The notes under the pieces: model-generated
The model's input: the letters and a program-made list of their open reading frames with translations, nothing else
What the model was told of the DNA's origin: nothing
Databases searched by the model: none
Shown: in pieces, positions 18,525-25,933 of the stretch
How positions within the stretch are numbered: the stretch's first letter is position 1
Layout of the letters: every line of letters starts with the position of its first letter
Translations under genes and position numbers: made by a program
Assembly: GCF_016587435.1 (NCBI RefSeq)
Contig: NZ_BNJJ01000011.1
Coordinates: 186,001 to 250,000, forward strand
From: Dictyobacter formicarum
GTDB lineage: Bacteria > Chloroflexota > Ktedonobacteria > Ktedonobacterales > Ktedonobacteraceae
Reading direction: 5' to 3'
DNA: 64,000 bases

Positions 18525-19811
18525 TTAGCGGCAGGCTTCCAGGGCATGTTCAATGGCCTGTAGTGCATGGGATAATTGTTCTTGCGTGATAACCAGGGGT
18601 GGCTGCAGCCGCAAGACGTTGCCAAACTGACCGCCGACGCCGATCAATATGCCCGCCTCTCGGCACAGCGTGCGTACATGCACAGCCTCGGCCGCAGCCG
18701 GTTCTTTCGTCTGCCGATTCTTTACCAGTTCTATACCCAGCATCAGTCCCTGGCCACGCACGTCGCCAATCAAAGGAAAACGTTCCTGCAGTTTACGCAA
18801 TGCTGGCAGGGCCCATTGCCCCATTTCAGCCGCGTGCTGGACGATACCTTCGCCTTGCAATACCTCGATATTGGCCAGGGCTGCCGCGCAAGAAACAGGA
18901 TTGCCACCAAACGTACTCAGGTGCTCGCCCGGCTGGAAGCAATCAGCAATCGCCTCAGGCGCAATAAATGCGCCCAGAGGAAAACCATCGGCAATCCCTT
19001 TCGCCAGCGCCAGAATATCCGGCTCAATGCCCTCATGGTGCTCAATAGCAAACATCTTACCGGTACGCCCAAAGCCTGTTTGCACCTCATCTACCAGCAG
19101 TAAAATGCCTGCGCGCTCCAGAATCTGTTTGACGCGTCCCAGGTAGCCTTGCGGCAAAGGAATCAATCCGCCTTCTCCCATGACCGGCTCAACCACAAAG
19201 GCAGCGACATCGCCACTGGTCTGGGTGCGAATGACATCTTCAACCGCATCGGCACAGGCCAGACCGCAGCTAGAAGGCTCTAGCTTCAAAGGACAACGGT
19301 AACAGTACGGTGCCGGAGCAAATGCCACTCCTGACATATAGGGTCCGCCGCGCGTCTTGCGTGCCATGTTACCTGTCACGGACAGGGTAGCATAGGTGCG
19401 GCCATGAAAAGCCATCTGCAACGAGATGACTTCTCGCTTGCCAGTGGCCACTTTTGCCATGCGCAACGCTCCCTCGATTGCCTCAGCCCCCGAATTACAA
19501 AAAAAGGTTTTCTGCAGTGCTCCGGGGGTAATCTTTGCCAGGGTCTCAGCCAGGTCGGCAGTGGTTGGCACATAATAGATATAGCTGGCGGCGTGGATCA
19601 AACGATCAATCTGAGCCTTAGCAGCTTCAGCCACACGGGGATGCACATGGCCAGCGTTAACAACAGCAATACCGGCAAAACAATCTAAATAGGTGCGCCC
19701 GTCGGCCGCAAATATCTCAGCGCCCGCCGCACGTTCTACGACCACCGGCTCGATACTCTTTACAAAACTTGTGTTCACATAACGCTTATATTTTTCGACT
19801 GTATCCATCAT
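18525..19811 (-). CDS. class III PLP-dependent aminotransferase (beta-alanine/GABA type)
   Basis: 428 residues. Fold-type I omega-aminotransferase with VDEVQTGFGRTGKMFAIEHH and the PLP lysine in ILALAKGIADGFPLGAF, plus STFGGNPVSCAAALA. It resembles GabT and 3-aminobutyrate/beta-alanine:pyruvate aminotransferases. An internal CYRCPLKLEPSSCGLAC segment (about residues 166-184) carries four cysteines; this Cys-containing insertion is seen in some bacterial relatives. It is upstream of mmsA in the same operon, so an amine-to-semialdehyde step feeding MmsA is likely. A minus-strand promoter with TTGACA lies just upstream (19890-19861). Confidence 0.9.
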   Translation of the reverse strand: MMDTVEKYKRYVNTSFVKSIEPVVVERAAGAEIFAADGRTYLDCFAGIAVVNAGHVHPRVAEAAKAQIDRLIHAASYIYYVPTTADLAETLAKITPGALQKTFFCNSGAEAIEGALRMAKVATGKREVISLQMAFHGRTYATLSVTGNMARKTRGGPYMSGVAFAPAPYCYRCPLKLEPSSCGLACADAVEDVIRTQTSGDVAAFVVEPVMGEGGLIPLPQGYLGRVKQILERAGILLLVDEVQTGFGRTGKMFAIEHHEGIEPDILALAKGIADGFPLGAFIAPEAIADCFQPGEHLSTFGGNPVSCAAALANIEVLQGEGIVQHAAEMGQWALPALRKLQERFPLIGDVRGQGLMLGIELVKNRQTKEPAAAEAVHVRTLCREAGILIGVGGQFGNVLRLQPPLVITQEQLSHALQAIEHALEACR

Positions 19812-19860
19812 AAACCTCTAGCGCTAGCAGCAACGCTTTGCACAACTACAGTATTCTGGT

Positions 19861-19890
19861 AATGTACCCAGTAACAAAAACCTTTGTCAA
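19861..19890 (-). promoter_or_regulatory. promoter of the aminotransferase-mmsA operon
   Basis: On the minus strand, TTGACA (19890-19885), 18-bp spacer, TACATT (19866-19861), about 50 bp before the start codon. The rest of the 317-bp gap to the divergent gene at 20129 shows nothing further that I can name. Confidence 0.5.
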
Positions 19891-20128
19891 TGCGAAGCCA
19901 TGTGTAAATACTGTTATCAACTACTTCTTCATCACAGGATGATGTAGCCAGAACCATGTCCTACGCTATTGATATCGGTCAGACGAGATATGGAAGCAGG
20001 ATTATTTCTTTTACTCTTGCCAGAACAGAGTTTTCTATGTATAAATACAGCAGCCTTTGTTTGTCTCACAAAAAACCTGTCGCTCGTATATAGCTACCAC
20101 TAGAGTTACCAGGTGACTGGAGAAAATT

Positions 20129-21163
20129 TTGAAGACACTCTCTACAGACCTACCCGTAGGGGTTACAAAAAAAGCAAAATTTGAAGGATCACGGTTTGAC
20201 CTGGTCTTTTCGTTGTCGACCGCCTGGTTTCTGACAGGAGCCTGCCTGGATGCCTGGGCACATAGTCACCTTGCCCGTCTGGAGACTTTCTTTACCCCCT
20301 GGCACGCAGTCCTCTATTCCGGCTTCCTGGCTACGGCCCTGGTGTTGATCGTCACAATCTGTATCAATCGTACCCGTTGCGCATCCTGGTATGAAGCCAT
20401 TCCTTCCGGCTACGAACTAACTGTACTGGCCGTGGCTGGCTTCGCCATTGGCGGAGTCGGTGATATGCTCTGGCATATCTTTTTTGGCATCGAGCGCGAC
20501 ATCGACGCGGAACTCAGCCCTACCCATATCTTGCTCATGATGTGTGGCTGTGTCTTTCTGGCCAGCCCCTATCGCGCCCTCTATCATCGCTACGGTGTCT
20601 CCTTGCATGGCATACAACGCCTGAACCTGGTCCTGTCGCAAATTCTGCTGATGACCCTGCCAGCCCTTATCTCGACTGGCTTCCATCCTCTAGCCCACTT
20701 CTGGCCGACAGATACACCGACGGGAGATGGAACAGGGCAGATGCTGGCCGTGGTCAGTATTTTATTTCAAGCCGTCGTTGTAACTGGTTTTGCCCTCTTT
20801 GCGCTACAGCGCTGGCGTTTATTTCCTGGTTTTTTTACGCTCACCTGGGGAGTGACCGCCATTGTAATGTCGGTCATGGGAGATAGTGTGTTGAGCATCG
20901 TGATCGCGACCCTCGGCGGCGTGCTGGCCGATTGTGCCTATCACTTTCTCCAGCCCGATCCAGAAAAACGTCTGACCAACTATCGTCTGTTCGCCCTGTT
21001 TGTACCCATGTGTCTATTCCTGGTCTACTTCCTGGTGCTGCAATTTGCGACCCCGACCAGTGTGATTTGGACGATTCACCTGTCAGCAGGTTCGATCGTC
21101 GTCAGTGGCTTACTCGGACTACTGCTCACCTATTTGATCAAACCGCCCACCATCAACCGCTAA
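20129..21163 (+). CDS. multi-pass membrane protein of unknown function, conserved His motifs
   Basis: 344 residues with about 8-9 membrane segments. I do not recognise a named family. Paired histidine-containing motifs stand out: DAWAHSH (about 42-48), FFTPWHAVLYSGF, GVGDMLWHIFFGIERDID followed by LSPTHILLM, and later STGFHPLAHFWP. The arrangement of His, Asp and Glu within or near membrane segments suggests metal or haem binding, but that is inference. The start is TTG 20129 with GGAG 6 nt upstream. The gene stands alone between two terminator regions and is followed by a strong hairpin. Homologues with the GDxxWHxxFGIE motif exist in Actinobacteria and Chloroflexota to my memory, without function. 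Confidence 0.8.
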   Translation: MKTLSTDLPVGVTKKAKFEGSRFDLVFSLSTAWFLTGACLDAWAHSHLARLETFFTPWHAVLYSGFLATALVLIVTICINRTRCASWYEAIPSGYELTVLAVAGFAIGGVGDMLWHIFFGIERDIDAELSPTHILLMMCGCVFLASPYRALYHRYGVSLHGIQRLNLVLSQILLMTLPALISTGFHPLAHFWPTDTPTGDGTGQMLAVVSILFQAVVVTGFALFALQRWRLFPGFFTLTWGVTAIVMSVMGDSVLSIVIATLGGVLADCAYHFLQPDPEKRLTNYRLFALFVPMCLFLVYFLVLQFATPTSVIWTIHLSAGSIVVSGLLGLLLTYLIKPPTINR

Positions 21164-21170
21164 AAAGCAG

Positions 21171-21205
21171 GGCCCTGGTACCTGCTAATTTTCGGTACCA
21201 GGGCC
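21171..21205. terminator. bidirectional terminator, perfect 12-bp stem
   Basis: GGCCCTGGTACC (21171-21182), 11-nt loop TGCTAATTTTC, GGTACCAGGGCC (21194-21205), then TTTG. It separates two convergent genes. Confidence 0.8.
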
Positions 21206-21244
21206 TTTGCCCCCTCACAAATATACAGCCAAGATCTACAGCTA

Positions 21245-21658
21245 TTACTCACCAATAACCTTGACAATAACCTTTTTGTCGCGCTGACCATCAAATTCCA
21301 TATAGAAAATGCGCTGCCAGGGGCCCGAGTCGAACTGGCCGTTGGTAATCGGAATAACGACCTGGTGGTGAAGCAAGAGGTTTTTAAGGTGGGCGTCACC
21401 ATTGTCTTCACCAGTGCGATGGTGCCAGTAATCTGGATTCTCAGGCGCTAGCCGCTCAACCCATTCCATAATGTCGTGCCAGAGGCCCGACTCCTCATCG
21501 TTAACGATGACAGAGGCTGTAATATGCATAGCGGAGACAAGCGCCAGCCCCTCGTGTATGCCGCTGGCGGCGATGATGCGCTCGACTTCATCGGTAATCG
21601 GCACAATCTCTTTACGGCGACGCGTATGAAACGTGAGGTACTCGGTGTGTGATTTCAT
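21245..21658 (-). CDS. YjbQ/UPF0047 family protein
   Basis: 137 residues, the standard length of the secondary thiamine-phosphate synthase family. The hallmark residues are present: [39 protein letters not shown] and [26 protein letters not shown]. coli YjbQ can replace thiamine-phosphate synthase at low efficiency, and the true role of the family is unsettled. A GGAGAG box lies 7 nt before ATG 21658. It is convergent to the membrane-protein gene and no thiamine genes are nearby. Confidence 0.93.
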   Translation of the reverse strand: MKSHTEYLTFHTRRRKEIVPITDEVERIIAASGIHEGLALVSAMHITASVIVNDEESGLWHDIMEWVERLAPENPDYWHHRTGEDNGDAHLKNLLLHHQVVIPITNGQFDSGPWQRIFYMEFDGQRDKKVIVKVIGE

Positions 21659-21770
21659 CTGTCTGCTCTCCTATATCAATTCAATTTTTCTGCCGGCAAT
21701 AACAATATAGCAGTAAGGCATACAGGGATTGTACCTGACCAGCGCAAAAGCTACCTGCAGCACTGACTGC

Positions 21771-22073
21771 TTATATGTTTTCACGTCGAGGATGGCAGAT
21801 AGGGAGAAAATACGCATTATCGTCGAAGATGAGTTTGCGCGAGGCACGCACACCTACCGCTGAGGGCTGGCCTCCGGTAACAAAACAATTATGAACCAGG
21901 CTAACATCCTGCAGGCCATGCTCGGTCTGCAGCTTGGTTGTGGGCAGGGCAACATATTGTTGGTAGACTTTGAGCTGTTTATCATAAAAATTGAGCTCGC
22001 TATGCTCGACAATGCGCTACCGATCAATAATGGTGACCGAAGAACCTTCACGACCATAGACAGACTTGTCATT
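21771..22073 (-). pseudogene. remnant of glutathionylspermidine-synthase-like ATP-grasp protein
   Basis: Reading the minus strand from 22073, the frame gives DKSVYGREGSSVTIIDR, an in-frame TAG at 22019-22017, then continues with VYQQYVALPTT, VHNCFVTGGQPSAVGVRAS and FDDNAYFLP until TAA at 21771. GREG, YQQY-x-LP, the V-GGQPSAVGVR stretch and a final ND-x-x-FLP are the order of motifs in the C-terminal half of the glutathionylspermidine synthase ATP-grasp domain (YgiC/YjfC-like). Only about the last 100 codons remain, there is no start and one nonsense codon, so this is a decayed gene. It lies just past the stop of the stress protein. Assignment is from motif recall. Confidence 0.6.
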
Positions 22074-22086
22074 TCTCTGCCTGGTC

Positions 22087-22614
22087 TCAAGGGTGCAGAT
22101 CGTTTTTATTTTTTTCGTTAAGGATACGAAGAGCATGAGCAACATCGGCATCGATAACCTGTGAATCAACATGCACGGCATTGACACCATCCGAGGTAAA
22201 AGCTGTGTCGGGTTGAGAACTATCTTCGATCCTCATCCTCGAGCCAGTTGCAGGCGCGAAAGAGAGCTGGGGGTGAGTCGCGTAGTCGTAACCGCCATGG
22301 CTGGCAAGGATAACTTTAGCCTGCTCGGCGTAGATGCCTGCTCGTACAACCAGCAATGTCATGCCGGCCTCATAAGCGCGTTCATAATAGTGAATCTCTG
22401 CCATGGAGATTCCTATCGACTCCAGGTCAGCTTCGAGGGCTTCAAAACTCTCGTAGCGTCTACTAAACATATGCAACAGCTTCCAGTGGTCTGTTTTCCG
22501 CGTACACTGAATAGACTTGCGCGAAATGCCACAGTGATGTAGCTGATTAACCGCATGTTCTGCATGAGCATAATTATCAAAAACGGCGATGAGTGGCTTC
22601 GATAGCATAAACAT
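22087..22614 (-). CDS. general stress protein 17M (YflT)-like protein
   Basis: About 175 residues. The N-terminal half (PLIAVFDNYAHAEHAVNQLHHCGISRKSIQ, then FEALEADLESIGISMAEIHYYERAYEAGMTLLVVRA) matches the YflT/GspM domain found in heat- and stress-induced proteins, a small alpha/beta domain with no known enzymatic role. The C-terminal 60 residues are polar and low in conservation. ATG 22614 is chosen because AGGAGG ends 6 nt before it. In related genomes such proteins are often near glutathionylspermidine-synthase-like genes, and a remnant of one follows here. Confidence 0.75.
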   Translation of the reverse strand: MFMLSKPLIAVFDNYAHAEHAVNQLHHCGISRKSIQCTRKTDHWKLLHMFSRRYESFEALEADLESIGISMAEIHYYERAYEAGMTLLVVRAGIYAEQAKVILASHGGYDYATHPQLSFAPATGSRMRIEDSSQPDTAFTSDGVNAVHVDSQVIDADVAHALRILNEKNKNDLHP

Positions 22615-22715
22615 CACCATCCTCCTTCTCATGATCCACAAATATAGTTCTATCTCTGCTAAAGCTCGATAGCTTCTTTGTTGTCACGAGAAAATGGGAA
22701 GAAAGGAGACAAGCT

Positions 22716-22748
22716 ATGAAAATCTGGATCGCCCTCAGACTTCCATAG
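22716..22748 (+). other. 10-codon frame with a strong Shine-Dalgarno
   Basis: AAAGGAG followed 7 nt later by ATG and ten codons (MKIWIALRLP) before TAG. The box is as good as those of real genes here. It may be the start of a decayed gene or a leader peptide, but nothing downstream on this strand supports a regulated gene. Low confidence. Confidence 0.2.
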
Positions 22749-22808
22749 CTCGGTTAGAGACACCCTATTCAAACGCATAAAAGCCTTATTCATTGCTCTA
22801 AGGTGACG

Positions 22809-22922
22809 TTACGAGGCTTGCTGCTTATCCATGATCCGCTTTAACACTCCAAGCAGGGCGATGGTGCCAAACCAGGCGCCTGTAATCAACCAGGTTCGCT
22901 TCTTCGCATGCGGGTCATTCAT
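22809..22922 (-). CDS. 37-residue single-TM small protein
   Basis: MNDPHAKKRTWLITGAWF continues through one hydrophobic segment (about residues 11-27) to a basic/polar tail RIMDKQQAS. A GGAGG box lies 6 nt before ATG 22922, the codon choice resembles neighbouring genes, and the layout (charged N-terminus, single helix, Lys/Arg-rich end) is that of a small membrane protein. It starts 14 nt after the stop of the upstream minus-strand gene, so it may be translated from the same transcript. No family recognised. Confidence 0.55.
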   Translation of the reverse strand: MNDPHAKKRTWLITGAWFGTIALLGVLKRIMDKQQAS

Positions 22923-22936
22923 GAGATGCCTCCTGT

Positions 22937-23761
22937 TCACAAATCCCGATGTTTCTGTGTCGACGGATTTACAAAACGTCCCTGCATAAGATTATTATAA
23001 GCGGACGAAGTCATATCTTGATAGTTAGGGATCACCGTTTCAGCCAGAGGTTGCGGATAAGTGTGCGACTGCTGGACGAGCGAAGCTCGCTGCGCCGTTG
23101 GATTGGTTGGCCGATCCATAGTCTGGCGCGCCAGCGTATTCATCACTAGCATATTCCGTTCGGCCAGCACCTGGTGAGGAACAAAAGTATAGAGCGATCC
23201 TTGCATGGCCGCCCGCTGCTGCTCAATCTGGTCCGGCCGATGACCGCAAACTTCACAGGCCTGCTGAACCTGACGGGCAAGCTCTTCCGGAGATAGGGAA
23301 AAGAGCGCGTCCAACATCCGGGTCAGATTGTTCTGACGACTAAGCATAACCTGGCGGCCATGCACCAGGCGCTGTATCTGTTCAGCCGCTGTATTCGTTC
23401 GACGAGCCTCTTGAATTTGCCGGGTGATCTCGACAACAGGTAACATGTCTAGTTTGCGATAAAGAAAACTAACTACAGCAGCCACATCTTCATCTTCCTG
23501 CCAGTTCTGAAGCAAATTCAGGCAAAACAAGCTATCATAGCCTTTAACGGTACGTGGAATGCTTAGCAAGCTGATTTTACACTCACTGATCCACAGCGCG
23601 TGCAGATAACGCACAACGTCAGCTACTGAGAGAGAGGTAAAACGTTGCTTTCCTTGTACCTGCTCGATAAAAAGGAAACACCGCTCAAATTCAGGCTGTA
23701 ACTGTTCAAAGGCTGCCAGTTTCTGTACCACCAACTCTGGCAGTTCGGTCCGGACGGCCAT
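22937..23761 (-). CDS. hypothetical protein with helical region, no recognised domain
   Basis: 274 residues if started at ATG 23761, which has AAAGGGG 7 nt upstream. A longer open frame extends to 24121 but those 120 codons look non-coding and overlap other genes. The sequence is soluble and largely alpha-helical, rich in Gln, Arg and Leu, with a Cys-containing stretch VQQACEVCGHRPDQIEQQ near residue 170 and a Pro/Thr/Gln-rich, probably disordered C-terminus (last 60 residues). No signal peptide or membrane segment. The product is unknown. The small membrane protein at 22922-22809 follows on the same strand. Confidence 0.65.
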   Translation of the reverse strand: MAVRTELPELVVQKLAAFEQLQPEFERCFLFIEQVQGKQRFTSLSVADVVRYLHALWISECKISLLSIPRTVKGYDSLFCLNLLQNWQEDEDVAAVVSFLYRKLDMLPVVEITRQIQEARRTNTAAEQIQRLVHGRQVMLSRQNNLTRMLDALFSLSPEELARQVQQACEVCGHRPDQIEQQRAAMQGSLYTFVPHQVLAERNMLVMNTLARQTMDRPTNPTAQRASLVQQSHTYPQPLAETVIPNYQDMTSSAYNNLMQGRFVNPSTQKHRDL

Positions 23762-23924
23762 AACACTTCCCCTTTCCGGTATACGCAAACATGAGCTACT
23801 GTTAGTAGCACGTCTGAAAACGCTCAGAAGGAGACAAATTACTTTGATGCTAGCAGCTAGCAGACAGAGAATTATAATAGAGACGGTCAACATGCTCTTA
23901 CTATTAGCGAAGGAGATCTCTATC

Positions 23925-24116
23925 ATGTCGTCGCAATCAGTAGACCAGGCGGAAGTTGTGGCTCCCCCGCCATTGATATATGCCACTGGATTGCTACTTG
24001 GCTTATGGGTGCATTCACGGATTCCTTTGTCTTTGCTACCTGCTAAGTTGCGCAAACCTGTAGGATTCAGCTTGCTTGGCCTCGGCATATTGGCATTGCC
24101 AGGGCCAGACAACTGA
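23925..24116 (+). pseudogene. truncated isoprenylcysteine methyltransferase-like N-terminus
   Basis: 63 codons from ATG 23925 (AAGGAG 9 nt upstream) reading APPPLIYATGLLLGLWVHSRIPLSLLPAKLRKPVG, then a second hydrophobic segment, and stopping at 24116. PPxIYxxGLLLGxxxHxxxPLxxLP followed by GxxLLGLG is the typical N-terminus of bacterial ICMT-like methyltransferases (about 150-200 residues), but the SAM-binding C-terminal half with its HPxY motif is missing. It could be an independent two-helix protein, but a 5' gene fragment is the better reading. The mec gene ends convergently 41 bp away. Confidence 0.5.
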
Positions 24117-24156
24117 TGCAAAAAGCTGGTACCAAGAGGTTGTTCTTGCCAGTGAG

Positions 24157-24582
24157 CTAGTCGACGTTGATCTTACCTTCCATAACCAGGCCCTGGGCAT
24201 CGATTTTGAAGACTCGCGCATAGGGTGGCTCGGGATGGTGGCGGTGAGAGAAGATAATGTAGAGGTAGCCACTGCGTTTTGCATATTCGATATCACGAGG
24301 AGATGGGTAGGCCTCAGTGATCGGATGCGAATGATAGTAGATCAAGTCGCCATCGTATTTATCAATGTCGTTGTAGATGCGTACCAGATCCGTTTCGCTA
24401 ATAATCGAGAAGTCATCCGGTCGCTCGGCGGCATTGGCGGTTGGATAATGCTTGACCGCCCGCCCATCGACGCTCCCAAGCGCGCCACAGGTCTCATTAG
24501 GATACCCGCTACTAACGTGCTCGACCATCTCTTGATAGATGGTCGAGGGAACATATACCACAAAACTCGTTTCAGCTACCAT
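24157..24582 (-). CDS. mec: JAMM/MPN metalloprotease of the CysO pathway (Mec-type)
   Basis: 141 residues. The complete JAMM motif is present: Glu in NETCGAL, then YYHSHPITEAYPSPRD (H-x-H-x10-D), binding catalytic Zn. In Mycobacterium, Mec+ hydrolyses the CysO-cysteine adduct to release cysteine. Here it is the last gene of a minus-strand operon: its start overlaps the end of cysM by 7 nt, so they are translationally coupled. A second possible job is trimming the residue after the diglycine of the carrier protein, because the carrier ends GGR. It ends 41 bp from the truncated methyltransferase fragment, convergent. Confidence 0.9.
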   Translation of the reverse strand: MVAETSFVVYVPSTIYQEMVEHVSSGYPNETCGALGSVDGRAVKHYPTANAAERPDDFSIISETDLVRIYNDIDKYDGDLIYYHSHPITEAYPSPRDIEYAKRSGYLYIIFSHRHHPEPPYARVFKIDAQGLVMEGKINVD

Positions 24583-25511
24583 AAGACTTTTGCCTCTAAT
24601 GTATCTTCGATCTGCTCTACCGGGCGCGTCCAGAGGTCTTCACTCAGGTACTTCCAGCCGCCATCCGGCAGCAGAGCTACAATCTTTCCCTGCTCCATGC
24701 TATCTGCAACGCGCAAGGCTGCATGTAGCGATGCGCCACACGATGGGCCGGCAAAGATACCTTCTTGATCCTTCAACTGACGTGTACGACGAATAGAATC
24801 TCCACCAGAGACCAGTATCTTGCCGTCTAGCAACGACTGATCCAGCACGGGCGGCACAAAACCATCCTGTAAACTGCGCAGGCCCTGTACCCCTTCGCCC
24901 TGCTGTGGCTCAGCGGCGACGACCTTGATGGCAGGATTATATTCTTTCAAGCGTCGGGCAGTACCGGTCAGAGTGCCACCGGTACCCAGGCCCGCCACGA
25001 ACACATCAATGTCAGGAAGGTCCTGGATAATCTCAACAGCAGTAGTCTCGTAATGAGCCCGGGGATTAGCCGGATTGCCATATTGATACAGCATCACATA
25101 GCGATTATCTTCTTCTGCCAGTTCCCTGGCCATTTTAACCGCTCCGTTACTGCCCAGGCTACCATCGGAATAGATGATTTGTGCGCCATACAGCTCAAGC
25201 ATCTTCTGGCGTTCACTCGTCACATTATTTGGCATTACAGCCACAAACTGATATCCTTTAATACGAGCAATCATCGCCAAAGAGATACCGGTATTGCCAC
25301 TCGTTGGTTCCAGCAAAATCGAACCAGGATGTAGCTTACCGCTCTTCTCAGCCTCCTCAATCATCTTCTTTGCTACGCGGTCCTTCACACTGCCTGTAGG
25401 ATTGCTGCCTTCAAGCTTGGCATAAATCTCCACTCCCGGCCGAGGACTGAAGCTCTTTAGCTCAACAAGTGGTGTGTTGCCAATTGTTTCCAAGAGGCTG
25501 CCATAGCGCAT
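24576..25511 (-). CDS. cysM: cysteine synthase, CysM type using a thiocarboxylated carrier
   Basis: 311 residues. Fold-type II PLP enzyme with the PLP lysine in NPTGSVKDR, the phosphate loop GLGTGGT and the substrate loop TSGNTG. It resembles mycobacterial CysM closely rather than CysK: YGAQIIYSDGSLGSNGA, YQYGNPAN and AEPQQGEGVQGLRSLQDGFVPP, the last containing the Arg region linked to O-phosphoserine use, and a C-terminal tail ending in LEAKVLW. It should make a carrier-cysteine adduct from O-phosphoserine and the thiocarboxylated sulfur carrier. The carrier gene lies 12 nt upstream and the releasing protease overlaps downstream. Confidence 0.92.
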   Translation of the reverse strand: MRYGSLLETIGNTPLVELKSFSPRPGVEIYAKLEGSNPTGSVKDRVAKKMIEEAEKSGKLHPGSILLEPTSGNTGISLAMIARIKGYQFVAVMPNNVTSERQKMLELYGAQIIYSDGSLGSNGAVKMARELAEEDNRYVMLYQYGNPANPRAHYETTAVEIIQDLPDIDVFVAGLGTGGTLTGTARRLKEYNPAIKVVAAEPQQGEGVQGLRSLQDGFVPPVLDQSLLDGKILVSGGDSIRRTRQLKDQEGIFAGPSCGASLHAALRVADSMEQGKIVALLPDGGWKYLSEDLWTRPVEQIEDTLEAKVLW

Positions 25512-25523
25512 ACGTCTTTTCTC

Positions 25524-25796
25524 CTAGCGCCCACCCGCCATAGCTGGCAAAAGGGTTACGGTATCGTTCGCACCTACTGTGGTCTCCAGACCCTGTAGAT
25601 AGCGGACATCTTGATCATTGACATAGACATTGACGAAACGGCTCAGTTCTTGCTCAGGCTGAATCTGCTCTTTCAGAGAGGGATGAACCTGGTACAGATT
25701 GCTCAGAACTTCGCCCAGGGTGCCTCCCTGTGCGCTAACTTGTTTGGAACCGCCCGCATACGAGCGCAATACTGGTGCTAAACGAATATTTGCCAT
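25524..25796 (-). CDS. cysO: ThiS/MoaD-like sulfur carrier protein (CysO type) with GGR end
   Basis: 90 residues, ubiquitin-like fold. The C-terminus reads LLPAMAGGR. The diglycine that is adenylated and thiocarboxylated is followed by one extra Arg; codons at the 3' end are ATG GCG GGT GGG CGC TAG. Mycobacterial CysO ends in AGG exactly, so this protein probably needs removal of the Arg before activation, and the JAMM protease in the same operon is the candidate. It lies between the rhodanese-E1 gene (137-nt gap with a hairpin) and cysM (12-nt gap). A MoaD role in molybdopterin synthesis is less likely given cysM and mec. Confidence 0.9.
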   Translation of the reverse strand: MANIRLAPVLRSYAGGSKQVSAQGGTLGEVLSNLYQVHPSLKEQIQPEQELSRFVNVYVNDQDVRYLQGLETTVGANDTVTLLPAMAGGR

Positions 25797-25889
25797 GACG
25801 CTTTCTCCAGCTTATAGAATAAATTTTAAGTATACGGCCACCAGTTGGCGGCGAAAATAAGACGGAAGCACAGGACTCTGTACTCCCGG

Positions 25890-25911
25890 GCAGAGGACGT
25901 ATGTCCTCTGC
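25890..25911. terminator. intra-operon hairpin between moeZ-like and cysO genes
   Basis: GCAGAGGAC, loop GTAT, GTCCTCTGC: a perfect 9-bp stem with no T run. It may reduce transcription or protect mRNA between the E1 gene and the carrier gene. Confidence 0.4.
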
Positions 25912-25933
25912 ACACCCTCAATAACACTCTGTA

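Noticed and set aside
21771..24116. integrated mobile element explaining the gene decay patch
   Set aside because: No transposase, integrase, terminal inverted repeats or target-site duplications are visible.
23762..24121. N-terminal extension of the 274-residue hypothetical protein
   Set aside because: No RBS, composition changes at 23761 and the region contains an oppositely oriented gene fragment with a good RBS.
24076..24768. 230-codon plus-strand frame over mec and cysM
   Set aside because: Antisense shadow of two genes with complete catalytic motifs.
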